Notes under the pieces: model-generated
The model's input: the letters and a program-made list of their open reading frames with translations, nothing else
Databases searched by the model: none
What the model was told of the DNA's origin: nothing
In this document: in pieces, positions 21,472 through 33,266 of the stretch
Layout of the letters: every line of letters begins with the position of its first letter
How positions within the stretch are numbered: the stretch's first letter is position 1
Translations under genes and position numbers: made by a program
NCBI GenBank assembly: GCA_027579435.1
Contig: JANBPK010000737.1
Span: 62,001-126,000, forward strand
Reading direction: 5' to 3'
DNA length: 64,000 bases
Source of the DNA: Candolleomyces eurysporus
Lineage: Eukaryota; Basidiomycota; Agaricomycetes; Agaricales; Psathyrellaceae

Positions 21472-23615
21472 ATGGCTGCAGCCACCGTACCACCAGTAGT
21501 GGTGACTGGCGTACAGGCCGATGGGAACGAACCCTCGTCGAAGGAATCCACGATCAAGGAGAAAAGCGTCCAAAAGAGCGAAGTTGAGGTGGTCGAGGAG
21601 GCTCAGGTTGCAGTTACCAACGCGTACGATGACTTTCCAGACGGAGGGCTGAGGGCTTGGCTGATCGTTGTCGGGGTACGTCCGCATGGGTGATCCTAAG
21701 CTTTCAAGTTTCGATGTTTTATCATATTTAACCTACCTTTGACTATCCTGCAGGCCATGTGTAATACCTTTGCGACGTGAGTTCTCGTCCCCACCCAGTA
21801 ATACGCTTCTTAACACATCTCGGCTGAAATAGGTTTGGTTATGTCAATTCGTGGGGCGTAAGTTGTCTTCTTCTACCTCCTCTCTTCATTCAAAAATCGG
21901 CGTCATTTAGGTCTTCCAAGCCTACTACCAAAGTTCCGTATTGAGCGATTTGCCTCCATCCAACATGTACGCGGTCCCAATAACGATCCTACCTATGTTT
22001 CTGCTGCGTACTAATGCCCGTCTGGGTAGATCCTGGATAGGCTCCGTCCAGTATTCTCTTGTATTCTTCCCAAGTATCTTTGTCGGTCGTCTCTTCGACA
22101 TAGGCTACTTCCGATCCGTCCTCGTAACCTCAACTATAACTCTGGTCGTTGCGATCTTTCTCATTCCGCATTGTACGCAATATTGGCATTTCCTGTTATG
22201 CCAGGGTTTCGGCGTGGGGGTGAGCATCTCTCCAGCTCGCTATTGCACCACTTACAAAATTCTCGGATCGCGTGCTTGATCTAACCTGGAATCCTTGTTC
22301 TTATAGCTTCCATGTGGATGTATATTTGGCCCGACGGCGGCGGCTACAGCTCATTGGTTTAAGAAGAAACGAGGATTGGCTATGGGCTTCTTAGCTGTGG
22401 GGTCGTCTTTGGGCGGAACGATTCTGCCCATCGCGACCAAGAATTTATTGCCAAAAGTTGGGTACGTCTGTCCATTGGCTTTTTCGATTCTCTGCGCCTC
22501 GCAGGTTCCTCACAATGGCTTAGATTTAAATGGACGATGAGGATTCTAGGGTTTATCCTCCTTGCGGTATTAGGCGTAGCAGATATTGTGAGCTTTACAC
22601 CGCTATTCCCCTTTCTTCTCGTTTGCTGGCGGTCTTACAAGTCTTGAAAGCTCATGAAGCGACGACTACCTCCCCGGAAGGCACCTGGGGGCATGTTCAA
22701 TTGGAGAGCGTTCAAATACGCGCCGTACTCTGTTTATTGTCTCTCCGCGTTGGTGACGTTTCAAGGGGTGTACACTTGTGAGTAATTGACTTGCTCGTCG
22801 TGAAAGGTCAAATTCCCATTTTGCAGTCCTGACATATGTCGCTGTGAGCGCGACTGAGATTGGTATTCCGGAAGATTTCGCGTTCTATTTTGTGGCGTTT
22901 GTGAACGCGAGCTCGTTGTTCGGAAGATATTGTGCTGGAAGTATCGGAGACAGGTTCGGTGAGTGGTTTTTGGGCGCCCTTCCATCCATTCCTTCAGGTC
23001 TGCGAGTATCTGGTGGAAGCCTGGGTGTGGGGCTTCAAGCTACATTTGACCGAACAGAGTGAACATGGTGCTGATAATATGGCTCTGCATAGGTCCCATG
23101 AACGTGATGATACCATTTACTACTGCTGCTGGGATCTTGACATATGCCTGGCCATTTGCACAAAGTAAAGGTTCATTGATTGTTGTTACTTTACTTTATG
23201 GGTATGTTCTTTAATTCTCCATTATTATCCACCTTATATATTTGTCCTTTGTCCAGATTTGCATCTGGAGCCTATGTCTCCTTGGTATCCAATCCTGCAA
23301 TGGATTTTGGTGGCCCAGAAGATGTTGGTAGACGAGTAGGTATGTTTCTGACATGCCTAGCAATGGGGGCTTTGTCTGGTCCTCCGATTTCTGGCGCCAT
23401 AAGGACAGCATCAGGTGGATTCAAGGCGGTAGGATATTTTTCGGGTATGTCAGAGCTTTTTCTAGTATGTTAACGAAGAAGTGAGGCTGACTGGATTTTC
23501 GTAGGGACCGTGGTGCTATTGGGAGTGGGACTAATGTGCTTAGCAAGGCACTTGGCACTGGGGAGGTTAGTAGGACGACTATGAGGGTTATCACCAGATT
23601 TCTTCCTAGATCTTT
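21001..23615 (+). repeat. Tandem duplication, unit 1
   Basis: From cccaacggcatt at 21001 through the end of the permease the sequence matches unit 2 (23804-26385), with about 470 bases of shared upstream sequence, the same introns and a shared start of the 3' UTR (gtaggacgactatgagggtt). Differences are scattered substitutions and small indels, so the duplication is not brand new. Confidence 0.9.
21472..23584 (+). CDS. MFS transporter, monocarboxylate-permease type, tandem copy 1
   Basis: Predicted 12-span membrane permease of the fungal MCT/MCH-like group, which handles monocarboxylates, riboflavin or secondary metabolites; the substrate cannot be told here. The acidic N-terminus ends in FPDGGLRAWLIVVG, the usual entry to helix 1. 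Later exons give VFQAYYQSSVLSDLPPSN, IGSVQYSLVFFPSIFVGRL, HWFKKKRGLAMGFLAVGSSL (cytosolic loop with the family KKRGLAMG motif), LMKRRLPPRKAPGG, SLFGRYCAGSIGDRFG, GPMNVMIPFTTAAGILTY and a C-terminal block from FASGAYVSLVSNPAMD to LALGRLVGRL. About ten short introns. All frames join, so the gene appears intact, about 460 residues. It lies in a tandem pair with the copy at 24277-26351. Confidence 0.88.
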
Positions 23616-23803
23616 TGGCAATAAGAAATACAACCTTATTCATCCGTATACGACAGAGCGTCAAGTCAATAGTTCACTTGTTCGTGATTTGCGGTGGGTT
23701 CCTACAATTAATTAATTATAATTAACTTGGGAGTCAGGGACTGGTGCCCCAGCGGCGCCGCTACGATGTAGTGATTGGTGCATTGTTGTGACAGCATCGG
23801 CTG

Positions 23804-26385
23804 CCCAACGGCATTGGACTTTGTAAATGCGAAATTAAGCCGAGAAGACGTACATACAGACACGCAGTTTCGGTTCTAGTGGATGAATTACTCTGTCTTG
23901 AGCCTCGCAAGAAATTGAAGATTATAGATTGGCAGCAGAACTAACGCATGCACATCGTATTTGCTATTTCTCTACGCGGAGGAACTAGTCGCGGTTATCG
24001 AGTATGTGCAAGTGCTACAGCGCCTCGTGACCATAAACTACCCACAGGCCGCCACGGAGCTATTATCGAGGATGAGTTAAAGAAAGAACAAAACCACCTA
24101 CATGGTTATGCTCTCGTCTTCTTTTCTTTTAATATGGTGACTCAGCACATGCCCAATCTTCAATGCACATCGAGCCTTCGCTTATTTAAATTGGCATCCA
24201 ATTGGTCGATGTCGATATTCCTCGATCCCACAGCTGATCATGTCGTGTTAACGCCATATCTTCCAGTTGAAGGACGATGGCTGCAGCCACCATACCACCA
24301 GCAGTGATGACTGATGTACAGGGCGGTGGGAACGAACCCTCGTCGAAGGAATCTACGATCAAGGAGAAAAGCGTCGAAAAGAGCGAAGTCAACGTGGTCG
24401 AAGAGGCTCAAGTTGCAGTTACCAACGCGGACGATGACTTTCCAGACGGAGGGCTGAGAGCTTGGCTAATCGTTGTCGGGGTACGTCTGCATCGCTTGAC
24501 CTTAAGCTTTCAGGTTTCAATGTTTTTTTTAACTTGCTTTGACTATCCTTTAGGCCGTGTGCAATGCCTTTGCGGCGTGAGTTCTTATCCCCACCGACTA
24601 ACACGCTCCTTAACGTATCTCGGCTGAAATAGGTCTGGATATGTCAACTCGTGGGGCGTAAGTAGCCTTCTTCTACCTCCTCTCTTGATTCGAGAATCAA
24701 CGCCATCTAGGCATTCCAAGCCTACTACCAAAGTTCTGTATTGAGTCATTTGCCTCCATCCAACATGTACGCTCCCGATAACGATCCCACCTATGTTTCC
24801 TCCATGTACTAATGACTGTCTTAATAGATCCTGGATAGGCTCTGTCCAGTACTTTCTCGTATTCTTCCCAAGTATCTTCGTCGGTCGTCTCTTTGACATA
24901 GGTTACTTCCGATCCATCCTCGTAACCTCAACGATAGCTCTGGTCGTTGCGACCTTTCTCATTCCGCACTGTACGCAATATTGGCATTTCCTCTTATGCC
25001 AGGGCTTTGGCGTGGGGGTGAGTGTCCCTCCAGTTCGCTATTGCATTACTTACAAACTTCTCGGCTCGCCCTGCATGATTCAACCTGCAATGCTTGTTAT
25101 TATAGCTTCCGTGTGGATGCATATTCACTCCGACGGCTGCTGTTTTAGCTCATTGGTTTAAGAAGAAACGAGGATTGGCCATGGGCCTCTTCGCCGTCGG
25201 GTCGTCTTTAGGCGGAACGATTCTGCCCATTGCGACTAAGAATATATTGCCAAAAGTTGGGTACGTCCGTCTATTGGCCTTTTCGAATCTCTGCGCCTCG
25301 CAGATTCCTCACGATGATCCAGATTTAAATGGACGATGAGGATTCTGGGGTTCATCCTCCTTGCGGTTTTAAGTGTAGCCAATATTGTGAGCTCTGCACC
25401 GTTATTACCGTTCCTTCTCGTTCGCTGGCATGCTTACAAGTCTTGAAAGCTTATGAAACGACGATTACCTCCCCGGAAGGCACCCGGCGGCGTGTTCAAT
25501 TGGAGAGCGTTCAAATATGCGCCGTACTCTGTGTATTGTCTCTCCACGTTGGTGACGTTTCAAGGAGTGTACACTTGTAAGCAATTGACTTGCCCGTCGA
25601 GAAAGGTCGCATTTAAATCCCCATTTGCAGTCATGACTTATGTCGCTGTGAGTGCGACTGAGATTGGCATTTCGGAAGATTTCGCATTCTATTTTGTGGC
25701 ACTTGTGAACGTGAGCTCTCTGTTTGGAAGATATTGTGGTGGAAGCATCGGAGACAAGTTTGGTGAGTGGATTCCTCCGAGTCTGAGAGGATTTGGTGGG
25801 GGTATGGAGCGTCCAGCTATTTTTGACTGAACAGAGTGAATATTGCGCTGATTGTATGGCTCTGCACAGGTCCCATGAACGTGATGATACCATTTACTGC
25901 TACAGCTGGGATCCTGACATATGCCTGGCCATTTGCACAAAGTAAAGGTTCATTGATTGTTGTTACTTTACTTTATGGGTACGTGCTTTGATTCTTGATT
26001 ACCTACCCTATAACTCAATGTTCTTTGTTCAGTTTTGCGTCTGGAGCCTATATTTCCTTGGTGTGTAATCCTGCAATGGATTTTGGTGGCCCAGAAGATG
26101 TTGGCAGACGAGTAGGCATGTTTTTCACATGCTTAGCGATGGGGGCTTTGTCTGGTCCTCCGATTTCCGGCGCCATAAGGACTGCATCGGGTGGATTCAA
26201 GGCGGTAGGATATTTTTCGGGTATGCCATGGTATGTGAATGAAGAAGTGAGGCTGACTGGATTTTTTGTAGGGACCGTAGCGTTATTGGGAGTGGGGCTA
26301 ATGTGCTTCGCAAGGCACTTGGCATTGGGGCGGTTAGTAGGACGACTATGAGGGTTATGACCAGGATTCTTCCTGGATCTGTTTG
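23804..26385 (+). repeat. Tandem duplication, unit 2
   Basis: Second copy of the 21001-23615 unit, in direct orientation after a spacer of about 190 bases that is not shared. Confidence 0.9.
24277..26351 (+). CDS. MFS transporter, monocarboxylate-permease type, tandem copy 2
   Basis: Paralogue of the preceding gene with the same exon structure and start (MAAATIPPAVMTDVQGG). It keeps FPDGGLRAWLIVVG, IGSVQYFLVFFPSIFVGRL, HWFKKKRGLAMGLFAVGSSL, SLFGRYCGGSIGDKFG, GPMNVMIPFTATAGILTY and LALGRLVGRL. Substitutions cluster outside the helices and in introns, and no stop or shift is seen, so both copies look functional. One visible change in a membrane segment is PCGCIFGPTAAAT in copy 1 against PCGCIFTPTAAVL here. 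Because the promoter region was duplicated too, expression may be similar or subdivided; that is inference. Confidence 0.88.
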
Positions 26386-26619
26386 CATTCCTTCGAACAA
26401 AGATATTCTGAGACCATCACACTCGTAAAACAAGGAGATCTTTGTCTTTTTGGCGCTGCATGTGGCTTGCAATTTCACTTTTTGGAAGAATATCCCCACG
26501 CCTTATGTCCAAAGATAAAACCATCCGCCATTCTTCCTCTAGGCTGCCACCGAACCATTCCTCCAGCGATACCTGGAGAATCTACTTCAGATTTTTCGTC
26601 TTGAAGTAACGCACACACA

Positions 26620-28676
26620 ATGGGGCCGGCAGGGACTTTCAAATCTCGACCGTGTAAGGTAATTTTTGGGCAAAATTGTTTTTTGTAAAAAGATCTCATC
26701 AAAGGGGGCAGTTTTACGAACGAAGTGGCTCACCCGTGAAAGGTGGATGCACACGCACTGCAAGGGCCTGCCATTTCATCCACCCCGAAGACAGGGAATG
26801 GGACCCTTATTGGCGTGAGCACCGGCCACGAAGCAGAAGCAGAAGCGGCAGCCGTGAACGCGGCAGGCGGCGAGGCCATCGACTCACACCGCCACCACGA
26901 CGCCCAAGCTTTCGGGATAGACGGGGCAGTATCGCGTCGAGCATTGAGGAAGGGCAGCCATTTGCGTCGGCGAGCAGAAGGCCACCGCCAGAGCCGTCTG
27001 CTTGGAGGCCTCAGGACGAGGAGACGAAGCCGGACGTGAAGGCGTTGGAGTGGGAGAGGGTCAGTGGACAGCGTGCACCGACGCCCCCAGAACTGGTCAG
27101 GGCTAGGGAGAAAGCCCGACGAGAGGCTGAAGAGCCAGTGTCACTACCACAACCCGGATTGTCGCCTATCAACACTCAACTGGCCTCGATGTCGATGGCG
27201 GCTCAGACGCCGACGACGCCAGTGGTACCACCACCATGGACGCCTGGCAATGCGCCACTCGCAACGCCTACATGGCCACCCCCGCCAACGTCTTTGATGC
27301 CCTTGGATTCACCATCTGTACAACCCCCACCACCACTACCTGATGCCCCCGATTTTGAGCTCGATCCAGCCGATGCGGCTGCCAAAGAGCTATGGGAAAA
27401 NAGGNTNGCTCAGTTGGCTGATATCGTCGAGGCAGCCCAAGAGGAACACGTTCTCAGCAAAAACATCAAAGATCTCCAATCGTTCGCCAATGCCACCCAC
27501 TTCCCAGAAGAACTACGCTCACGGTACCAAACGAAGCTATCTGAAGTCGTAGCAAAGCAGGCAACTCAGAAGGCTAGATGCGACGAGCTCATCCGCTCAG
27601 ACAACGCGTGGCCTATGAGCCAAGAGCAAGTGGAGCGGGATGCGAAGTTGCAAGAAAAGTACGACGAGATGGTGCAGTTCGTGAACGAGTTGAAGGGGAT
27701 TGCAAGGGAGATGGAGATAGCGCTGAAAGGGTTGGGGGTAGATAAACCGCCGCCTCCGCCTGTGCCGCCTGTCGTATCGCAGGAGGAGCAGGATGCCATG
27801 GATGTGGATGAGAAGCCTCCTGACAAGTTTGGTCTTTCGGAAAAAGAGTACGAAACGATACTTGACAAGCTGGCCGAACTCGAAACTTCAATCTCGTCGG
27901 TGGAAAACTCGCAGGTGCAACACGACCAAAATACGCGGGAAGAGTGGCTAGATCTCATTGAACGGCGTTTGACAGACTTCAAGGCGTCACTGGCAAAGGA
28001 AGATGCAAGTGAGCTCGAGGACGAGGATGAAAATGCGATGCGAGATGACTCGTCGTCGTCTGAGACTCTGGGACAGCTAAGGCAGCGTGTAGCAGATATC
28101 TCCAAGCAAACGACGACGATGAACGCCGATCTGACAGAAACGTCGCTCATCTTGGACACTTTCCATGCCGAGACGACCAGCCTCAGTTCTCAGTTGTCGG
28201 ATGCATTGCAGGACTATCAAAACGCTACGCAGAAACAGAATCAGGTCAGACGTTCTTAATTTTCCCCTGATAAAAAGTTAACAGGTAGATTTCCTTAGCT
28301 TCAAGAGCGTCTTAGCCAATGCATAGCAAAACAGGAACAAGACACTCGGGAACTCGCGGCTCTCCAAGCATCTCTGAACGCCCACCTAGCACGCCCACCC
28401 TCCCCACCTGCATCGCCACAAATGCCATCCAAGGACATTCTCCTCCGGATACTTCACGAGCCCCTCACGAGTGCCCTGAGGACCGCCGTGAAACCGATGG
28501 TCCAGGAAGTGAGGAATGATGTGTATGACAAGCTTAGTTCCCAGTCCGGGGAGATTTACGGCGTGGTGTGGGATAAGGTGCACAGGACACTAGCCGTTTT
28601 GGATTTAGTGCAGGCGAAATTGGCGCAGCAGGCTGGGATACCCCAGCAAACGGCCCAACAGCCGAAATCCAGCTAG
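26620..28676 (+). CDS. CCCH-type zinc finger and coiled-coil protein
   Basis: Three exons: 26620-26658, 26712-28244 and 28299-28676, giving about 649 residues. The start ATG 26620 is chosen because the 53-base intron then joins SRPCK to FYERSGSPVKGGC, creating a cysteine/histidine cluster (C..C-x6-C-x3-H, ending CHFIHPEDREWD) that looks like an RNA-binding CCCH finger. An Arg/Ser block (RPRSRSRSGSRERGRRRG) follows, then a Pro-rich stretch, then long acidic coiled coils (about residues 240-560, e.g. KEYETILDKLAELETSISS), and a C-terminal helical part. A role in mRNA metabolism is suggested by the finger and RS-like block, but no specific orthologue is recognised. Ns at 27401, 27405 and 27407 do not break the frame. 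Confidence 0.8.
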
Positions 28677-29661
28677 CTTTGCATCGGTCGTTCCATTGGG
28701 TCCTTACCCCTTCACAATGACTTTTCGTCTGATTGTTGTCTGTTCCATCTTCTTTCTTTTCTGCTTTGTCCCTCCTCCCATTTTCGCTAGCATTCTCCCA
28801 CTCCATTGCACACCATTCCTATTAGATGCGACTGACGAAGTTATATTCAAGTGTTTAATTCCTCGTCCCTAATTTATCGTTCTGTACATCCGTAGCACGC
28901 TGCTCTGGTTTCCGGTCACGTCCCTTCTTTCCTTCCTGACCCATTGTAATCTATTCTTGAACGCTGTACAGTTAGGCTTTGTTGTACTTTACTCATACTG
29001 GTCCTCGCTTCTTCACACGACAGTGAACCGGTGACGAGACAAGATTGTGGCTGGGTTTCATCTTTTCGACCCGAATTCCTCGTACATCATGATTCTGATT
29101 CGGTTCTGCTGGTAACGTTCCCTATCCCGTAGGGCAGTGTTGAGGGCTAGAGTTATAGCAGTAAGTCCTTCCTCTCCACAGTGACATCGTTCGTAAAGGA
29201 AACGCGACTTATCGTGTAATGCCGAATGGTGATAGATATCTCCCTGTGAACGCAACATGTGGCCAGCAAGCCAGCTCTTTGACAGTGACCATCATTGGAT
29301 GACCTCTCAACAAGCCTTCTTCTTTCAACCTTCAACACTTCTTCAGAGTCCATCATAGAAAGCTGCCAGCGACACTGATCATAACATACGTTATTCATCT
29401 ATGATAAAGGAGGTCTCGTCGTAGGTGCGAACCGCTGCCATCTCAGAGATTGTGGGCTATGCCTGGGCAAAGCCAGCTCCTCAGGTCTCAGAAGTCATAT
29501 AACCAACGTAAATGGTCGCTGTGATTACCTCCCCCTCTTCGTTGAACCTGGACCCCAGTCTTACGATCCTCCGTGGCTGGCCCGGACTCTGGCAGCAGGT
29601 ATTAGTTCGCAGCCGTGGAACGGCGGGGACGTGCTGAAAAACCTGGAGCTTGATCATAAGG
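28677..29661. other. Intergenic, no gene seen
   Basis: 3' UTR of the CCCH gene and promoter of the membrane protein gene. Short minus-strand frames here have no protein character. Confidence 0.5.
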
Positions 29662-30892
29662 ATGAGGCCACCTTATCTGAACCCCTGGTCGGCCTTGTCT
29701 TTCTTGCGTCTTCTCTATCTTACAATCCTCTTTTGCTGTCATGCGCTCGAGGTACTGGGAGCCCTCCGTAACGCGACGATCGACGACTTTTTTGGGGACT
29801 CCTTGACGGGGGCATTGCCTATCTTCTTACCGAGTACAGAAGGGGTTTGGAATCGGGAGGGAATATGGCCTAGCTGTAATGCTCAGCCTACCGTCGATGG
29901 CGCATTTCAACAGACGTTTACGGCTGCGACATATACCAACAGCTCTGAGCCTCTTCTCGCAGAGTTTCAATTCACAGGTACGTCCTTCTGTCATTTTTCT
30001 ATGCAATTCTACCGATGATAAAAACCAATTTGGCCTCGTTGGTTTCGGTTATTCACAGGCACCGCCGTGTACATGTTTCTGACAATCGCAAACAACGTCG
30101 ACTGCGGAAATGCCGGTCTGAACACGTCCTTGGAAGCAAATTTTATTCTTGACGATGGACTGCCTGTCCTTTTCAGACATGACCTACCAAATCCCAACAT
30201 CCGGGATGCCTTCCTCTATCAACAACTCGCCTTTTCTCAGACTGATTTGGGGCACAGAATTCACACTCTCAGCATGACGGTGGCTGGCTCCGTTCAGCCT
30301 CTTTTCGTCAGCTTTGACTATGCGATTTATACGTGAGTGGTCCTCATTTGACTGTCTTGAAGCCTCTCGTTAATCAGTCCAGCGTGGTAGGTATGACGAC
30401 CTGCTCTTTCCACCTCTGCCTGACCCTACCGGAGCACTGGTCTCAAGCTCCCTAGCAACATCGGCGACAAGTCGACGGCTGCCCTCATCAACTGCAGCGC
30501 TCGGTGCCGCAGGCCGAAATCCAGACTGGGTTGGATATCTGGCTGTTGGGATTATCGCGGGAGTCAGCTTCCTCGGTATCGTCGTCAGCGTAGCTGTTGT
30601 CCTATTCTTCAGAAGAAGAAGAAGAAAACGAAACAAATTGAGAGTTGCCCCTTCTCCAGGGCCGAGACCCCCTTCAGCACGTTCGTTCGTGCAATTCATG
30701 TTATCGAATTCACCCCCTCCTTCCCCAAACATCCGATTCCCAGAATCACCTTTCGCCAACTATCCCCGCTCTATTCCGCCAAGCTTTAGGTCTGCTACAG
30801 CTTCACGGCAAGCGACGTTCGAAACGGGGGCGTCGTTTGCGCCTCTGGCGCCCGCTGTGAAAGCAAGATTGAAAGAGGGGAGGACTTCGTGA
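29662..30892 (+). CDS. Single-pass membrane protein with extracellular domain
   Basis: Three exons. ATG 29662 starts MRPPYLNPWSALSFLRLLYL, a signal peptide ending near LEVLGA. The ectodomain of about 230 residues has several N-glycosylation sites (RNATID, TNSSEP, LNTSLE) and the pattern WxxxGxWPSCNAQP. A transmembrane helix (WVGYLAVGIIAGVSFLGIVVSVAVVLFF) is followed by a stop-transfer RRRRRKRNK and a Pro/Ser-rich cytoplasmic tail. Type I topology. This layout, a beta-sandwich-like ectodomain plus one helix plus a basic tail, is common in uncharacterised Agaricomycete surface proteins; ligand and role are unknown. Splice phases at about 29979 (GTACGT...CACAG) and about 30332 (GTGAGT...GGTAG) are consistent. 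Confidence 0.8.
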
Positions 30893-31687
30893 GGTCCGAA
30901 CGCCGCGAGAGCAGGCCCCCGCTATTCCTGATGATGGTAGCGACCGCAAGGTCCTCTTCCAATCTCCTTACCGAAGGCGGACATCGTGGCAGCGAGGGCT
31001 CCGTTTATTTAACCATCCCCTCCTGACCCTAGCTAGCTTGGCTTCGTCATCCTGTTTACTCTATCTATCGACTTTTTTTGTTTGTTCGGAATGTTTACAA
31101 AAGGACTTGCGACTCGAATTACTCACTCACGTTTATCTCATAGACTTGGTCTCAATGGACATTTAACATATTTGGGATCTGGACCGTATGCACGTAACGT
31201 CGTATAAGTGTCAGGATTATGCAGCACAGTATGTGCAGTGGGCGTTCGCCCTCATCCTTGTGTATCATTCCTCAAAGTTAAGTTTCATGCTTCAGCCTTC
31301 AGGCTTTTAGCCTTTCCCGGCTAAATCCCAAAAACCAATACGGTATCATGCTGCTGGACGTCCGATAATCGCAAGTGCAAGTGCTGGTGTGCAGGAAGGT
31401 AAAGTGGAATTTGGCCAACCTTATAGCGTCATTCATCCAGAATCCGAGGATCATGTCCTCTTGGGGTTGGCGACTCCCGACCATACCACTTCAACAGAAT
31501 AGTTCCACAAACACGGCCACCTAAACGGTGGATCGAATTATACACCAAAGCAACCGCTACGTACACTATAGTAAGGATGTATTAAGTACAGGGTCAGCAA
31601 ATGGCAATCGAGAGATATTGGTATAGTAAGCAATAAGAATGAGGGTGAGATAAGTAATGCGGTTTACGACGGCAGTACGCAATGCGC
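30893..31687. other. Convergent 3' region, no gene seen
   Basis: Between the membrane protein and the amidohydrolase stops. No recognisable exon. Confidence 0.5.
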
Positions 31688-33266
31688 TCAAGGGAGTTTG
31701 GAGCCAAAGAGGTTGGCAGCGTTGCCCTTGAAGATCGCAGTCTTTTCTGCAGCAGTGAAGAGAGTGGATGCCTTGACGGCTGCGAGGGAGCCAGCCTGGG
31801 TGAAGATTGGCGCGTACGGGAAGTCCTAAAAGAGCAGCGTTAAAATTGAATCGTGTTAAGAGAAAGATGGATAAACTCACAGTTCCGAACAGCAGCTGGC
31901 TCTTGGGGATGCCATATCCGAGCAATCCGGCAACCTGGTGGTAGTAGGTAGGTCCAGCAGAGTCCCACCAGAAGCTGTAGAAGAGGGTAATGCCCATGAG
32001 GAGTAGTTCGTTGAGACGGTAGTGGACTGGGCCTCACCGAGTGGAGTAGATCTGAAGGGACGAGTCGTAGATAGCAGGAGCTGACTTGAGGATACGGTCA
32101 ATCGCGGCAGGGAAAGCACCACCAACTAGTCGAGGATTAAAACCTACACCATTCACTGAATGAAAACGGGGGCTACATACCGTGGGGAATGACATAGTGG
32201 ATGTTGGTGAAGTTGTGGATTGTCTGGGTGAGGGTCAAGTCCATAAGAGTTCGGGCAGTCTCGAAGCTTTAAGTTGAGCATAGTTTATTAGCCACTCTAA
32301 TGTACAATACCCAGAGAAAAGGACTTACTAGAACTCGATGTTTCCAGTAGGGTAAGTCGTCGGGTTGGCCTCAATGAGCTGGCTACCAGATTTGACGTAA
32401 GGTGTGTTCGGGTGGACATAGACGATCTGGCGGCCGCCAAGCCCGTTGAGCGCTTGGAAGAAAGGCTTGAAGCTGGGATGTCCAAGATAATAGGTCTCGT
32501 GGTTGGAAAGCAAAACCACGCCAACGGCACCCAAATTCTGGATGGCGTATCTCGCCTCCGCGATAGCTTCTTGAGTGTATGGCAGAGGGACGACAGCGTA
32601 GAACCCAAGTCGGCCAGAGTAAAGGCGGCAATAAGCAGCGACCTGCTCGTTCAAGAAACGCGCGAGCGCGACAGTCAGTCCCTTTTGGCCGGGGTATACG
32701 CCTGCGCCAGGCGCGGAGATGGCGATGATAGCCTTGTTGATGCCCTGATTGTTCATGAAGGTGACATGGTCAGCGATTGTCCATGTCGGGGTGGGGTTGC
32801 CTCCAGTGGTCGGAACCATTTGTTTGTACCAATCAGGCACCGCGTGAGCTGGTAGATTCGATATTGTAGGTCAGGCAAACAAGAGTAATGACTGGAGAAT
32901 AACTCACTGTGAACATCAATAATGTCAGTCCGATCTGGGGTCTGGCGACCCATGAGATGCCCTAGGCTTCTTCGGCGACGCTCCGTGGCAGCAGTTTCTT
33001 CCACCTGGCCATACACTGAGTTGATTTCCGACAAGGCGCTGTTGAGGATTGCAGGGTCGAGCGCAAAGAGGTCAATGCCATCTAATGGATTTAAAAGGGT
33101 CAAAAACTCTTCATAGTCAGCAATGATCATGCATACCAGCTTCAGCATTACTGATGATCGCGTCAGTCACGTTGGATGCTGTCGCGACGTCTTCAGCGGC
33201 GTAAACCACAGAAATAGAGGAAAGGAAAACGGATGCGAAGATAGAAAAGATTGTTGAAGTCTTCAT
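31688..33266 (-). CDS. Secreted amidohydrolase-2 family enzyme (decarboxylase-like)
   Basis: Metal-dependent TIM-barrel hydrolase/decarboxylase of the ACMSD and 6-methylsalicylate decarboxylase type. The start MKTSTIFSIFASVFLSSISV (ATG 33266) is a signal peptide with a likely cut after VYA, which points to secretion or a vesicular compartment. Metal ligands are in place: IIDVHAHAVPDWY (HxH), IVYVHPN, IHYVIPHG and LFGTDFPY (catalytic Asp). Other family segments are GVYPGQKG, RLGFYAVVPLPYT and VGVVLLSNHETYYLG. About seven exons, the first ones separated by introns ending ...ATTAG and ...ACCAG; stop TGA 31688-31690 after NLFGSKLP. About 370 residues. The substrate is not predictable; aromatic acid decarboxylation or hydrolysis is likely from the family. 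No neighbouring biosynthetic genes support a cluster. Confidence 0.85.

Noticed and set aside
28319..28519. Open frame of 66 codons beginning at an ATG in the last exon of the CCCH gene
   Set aside because: Out-of-frame shadow of the real exon 28299-28676.
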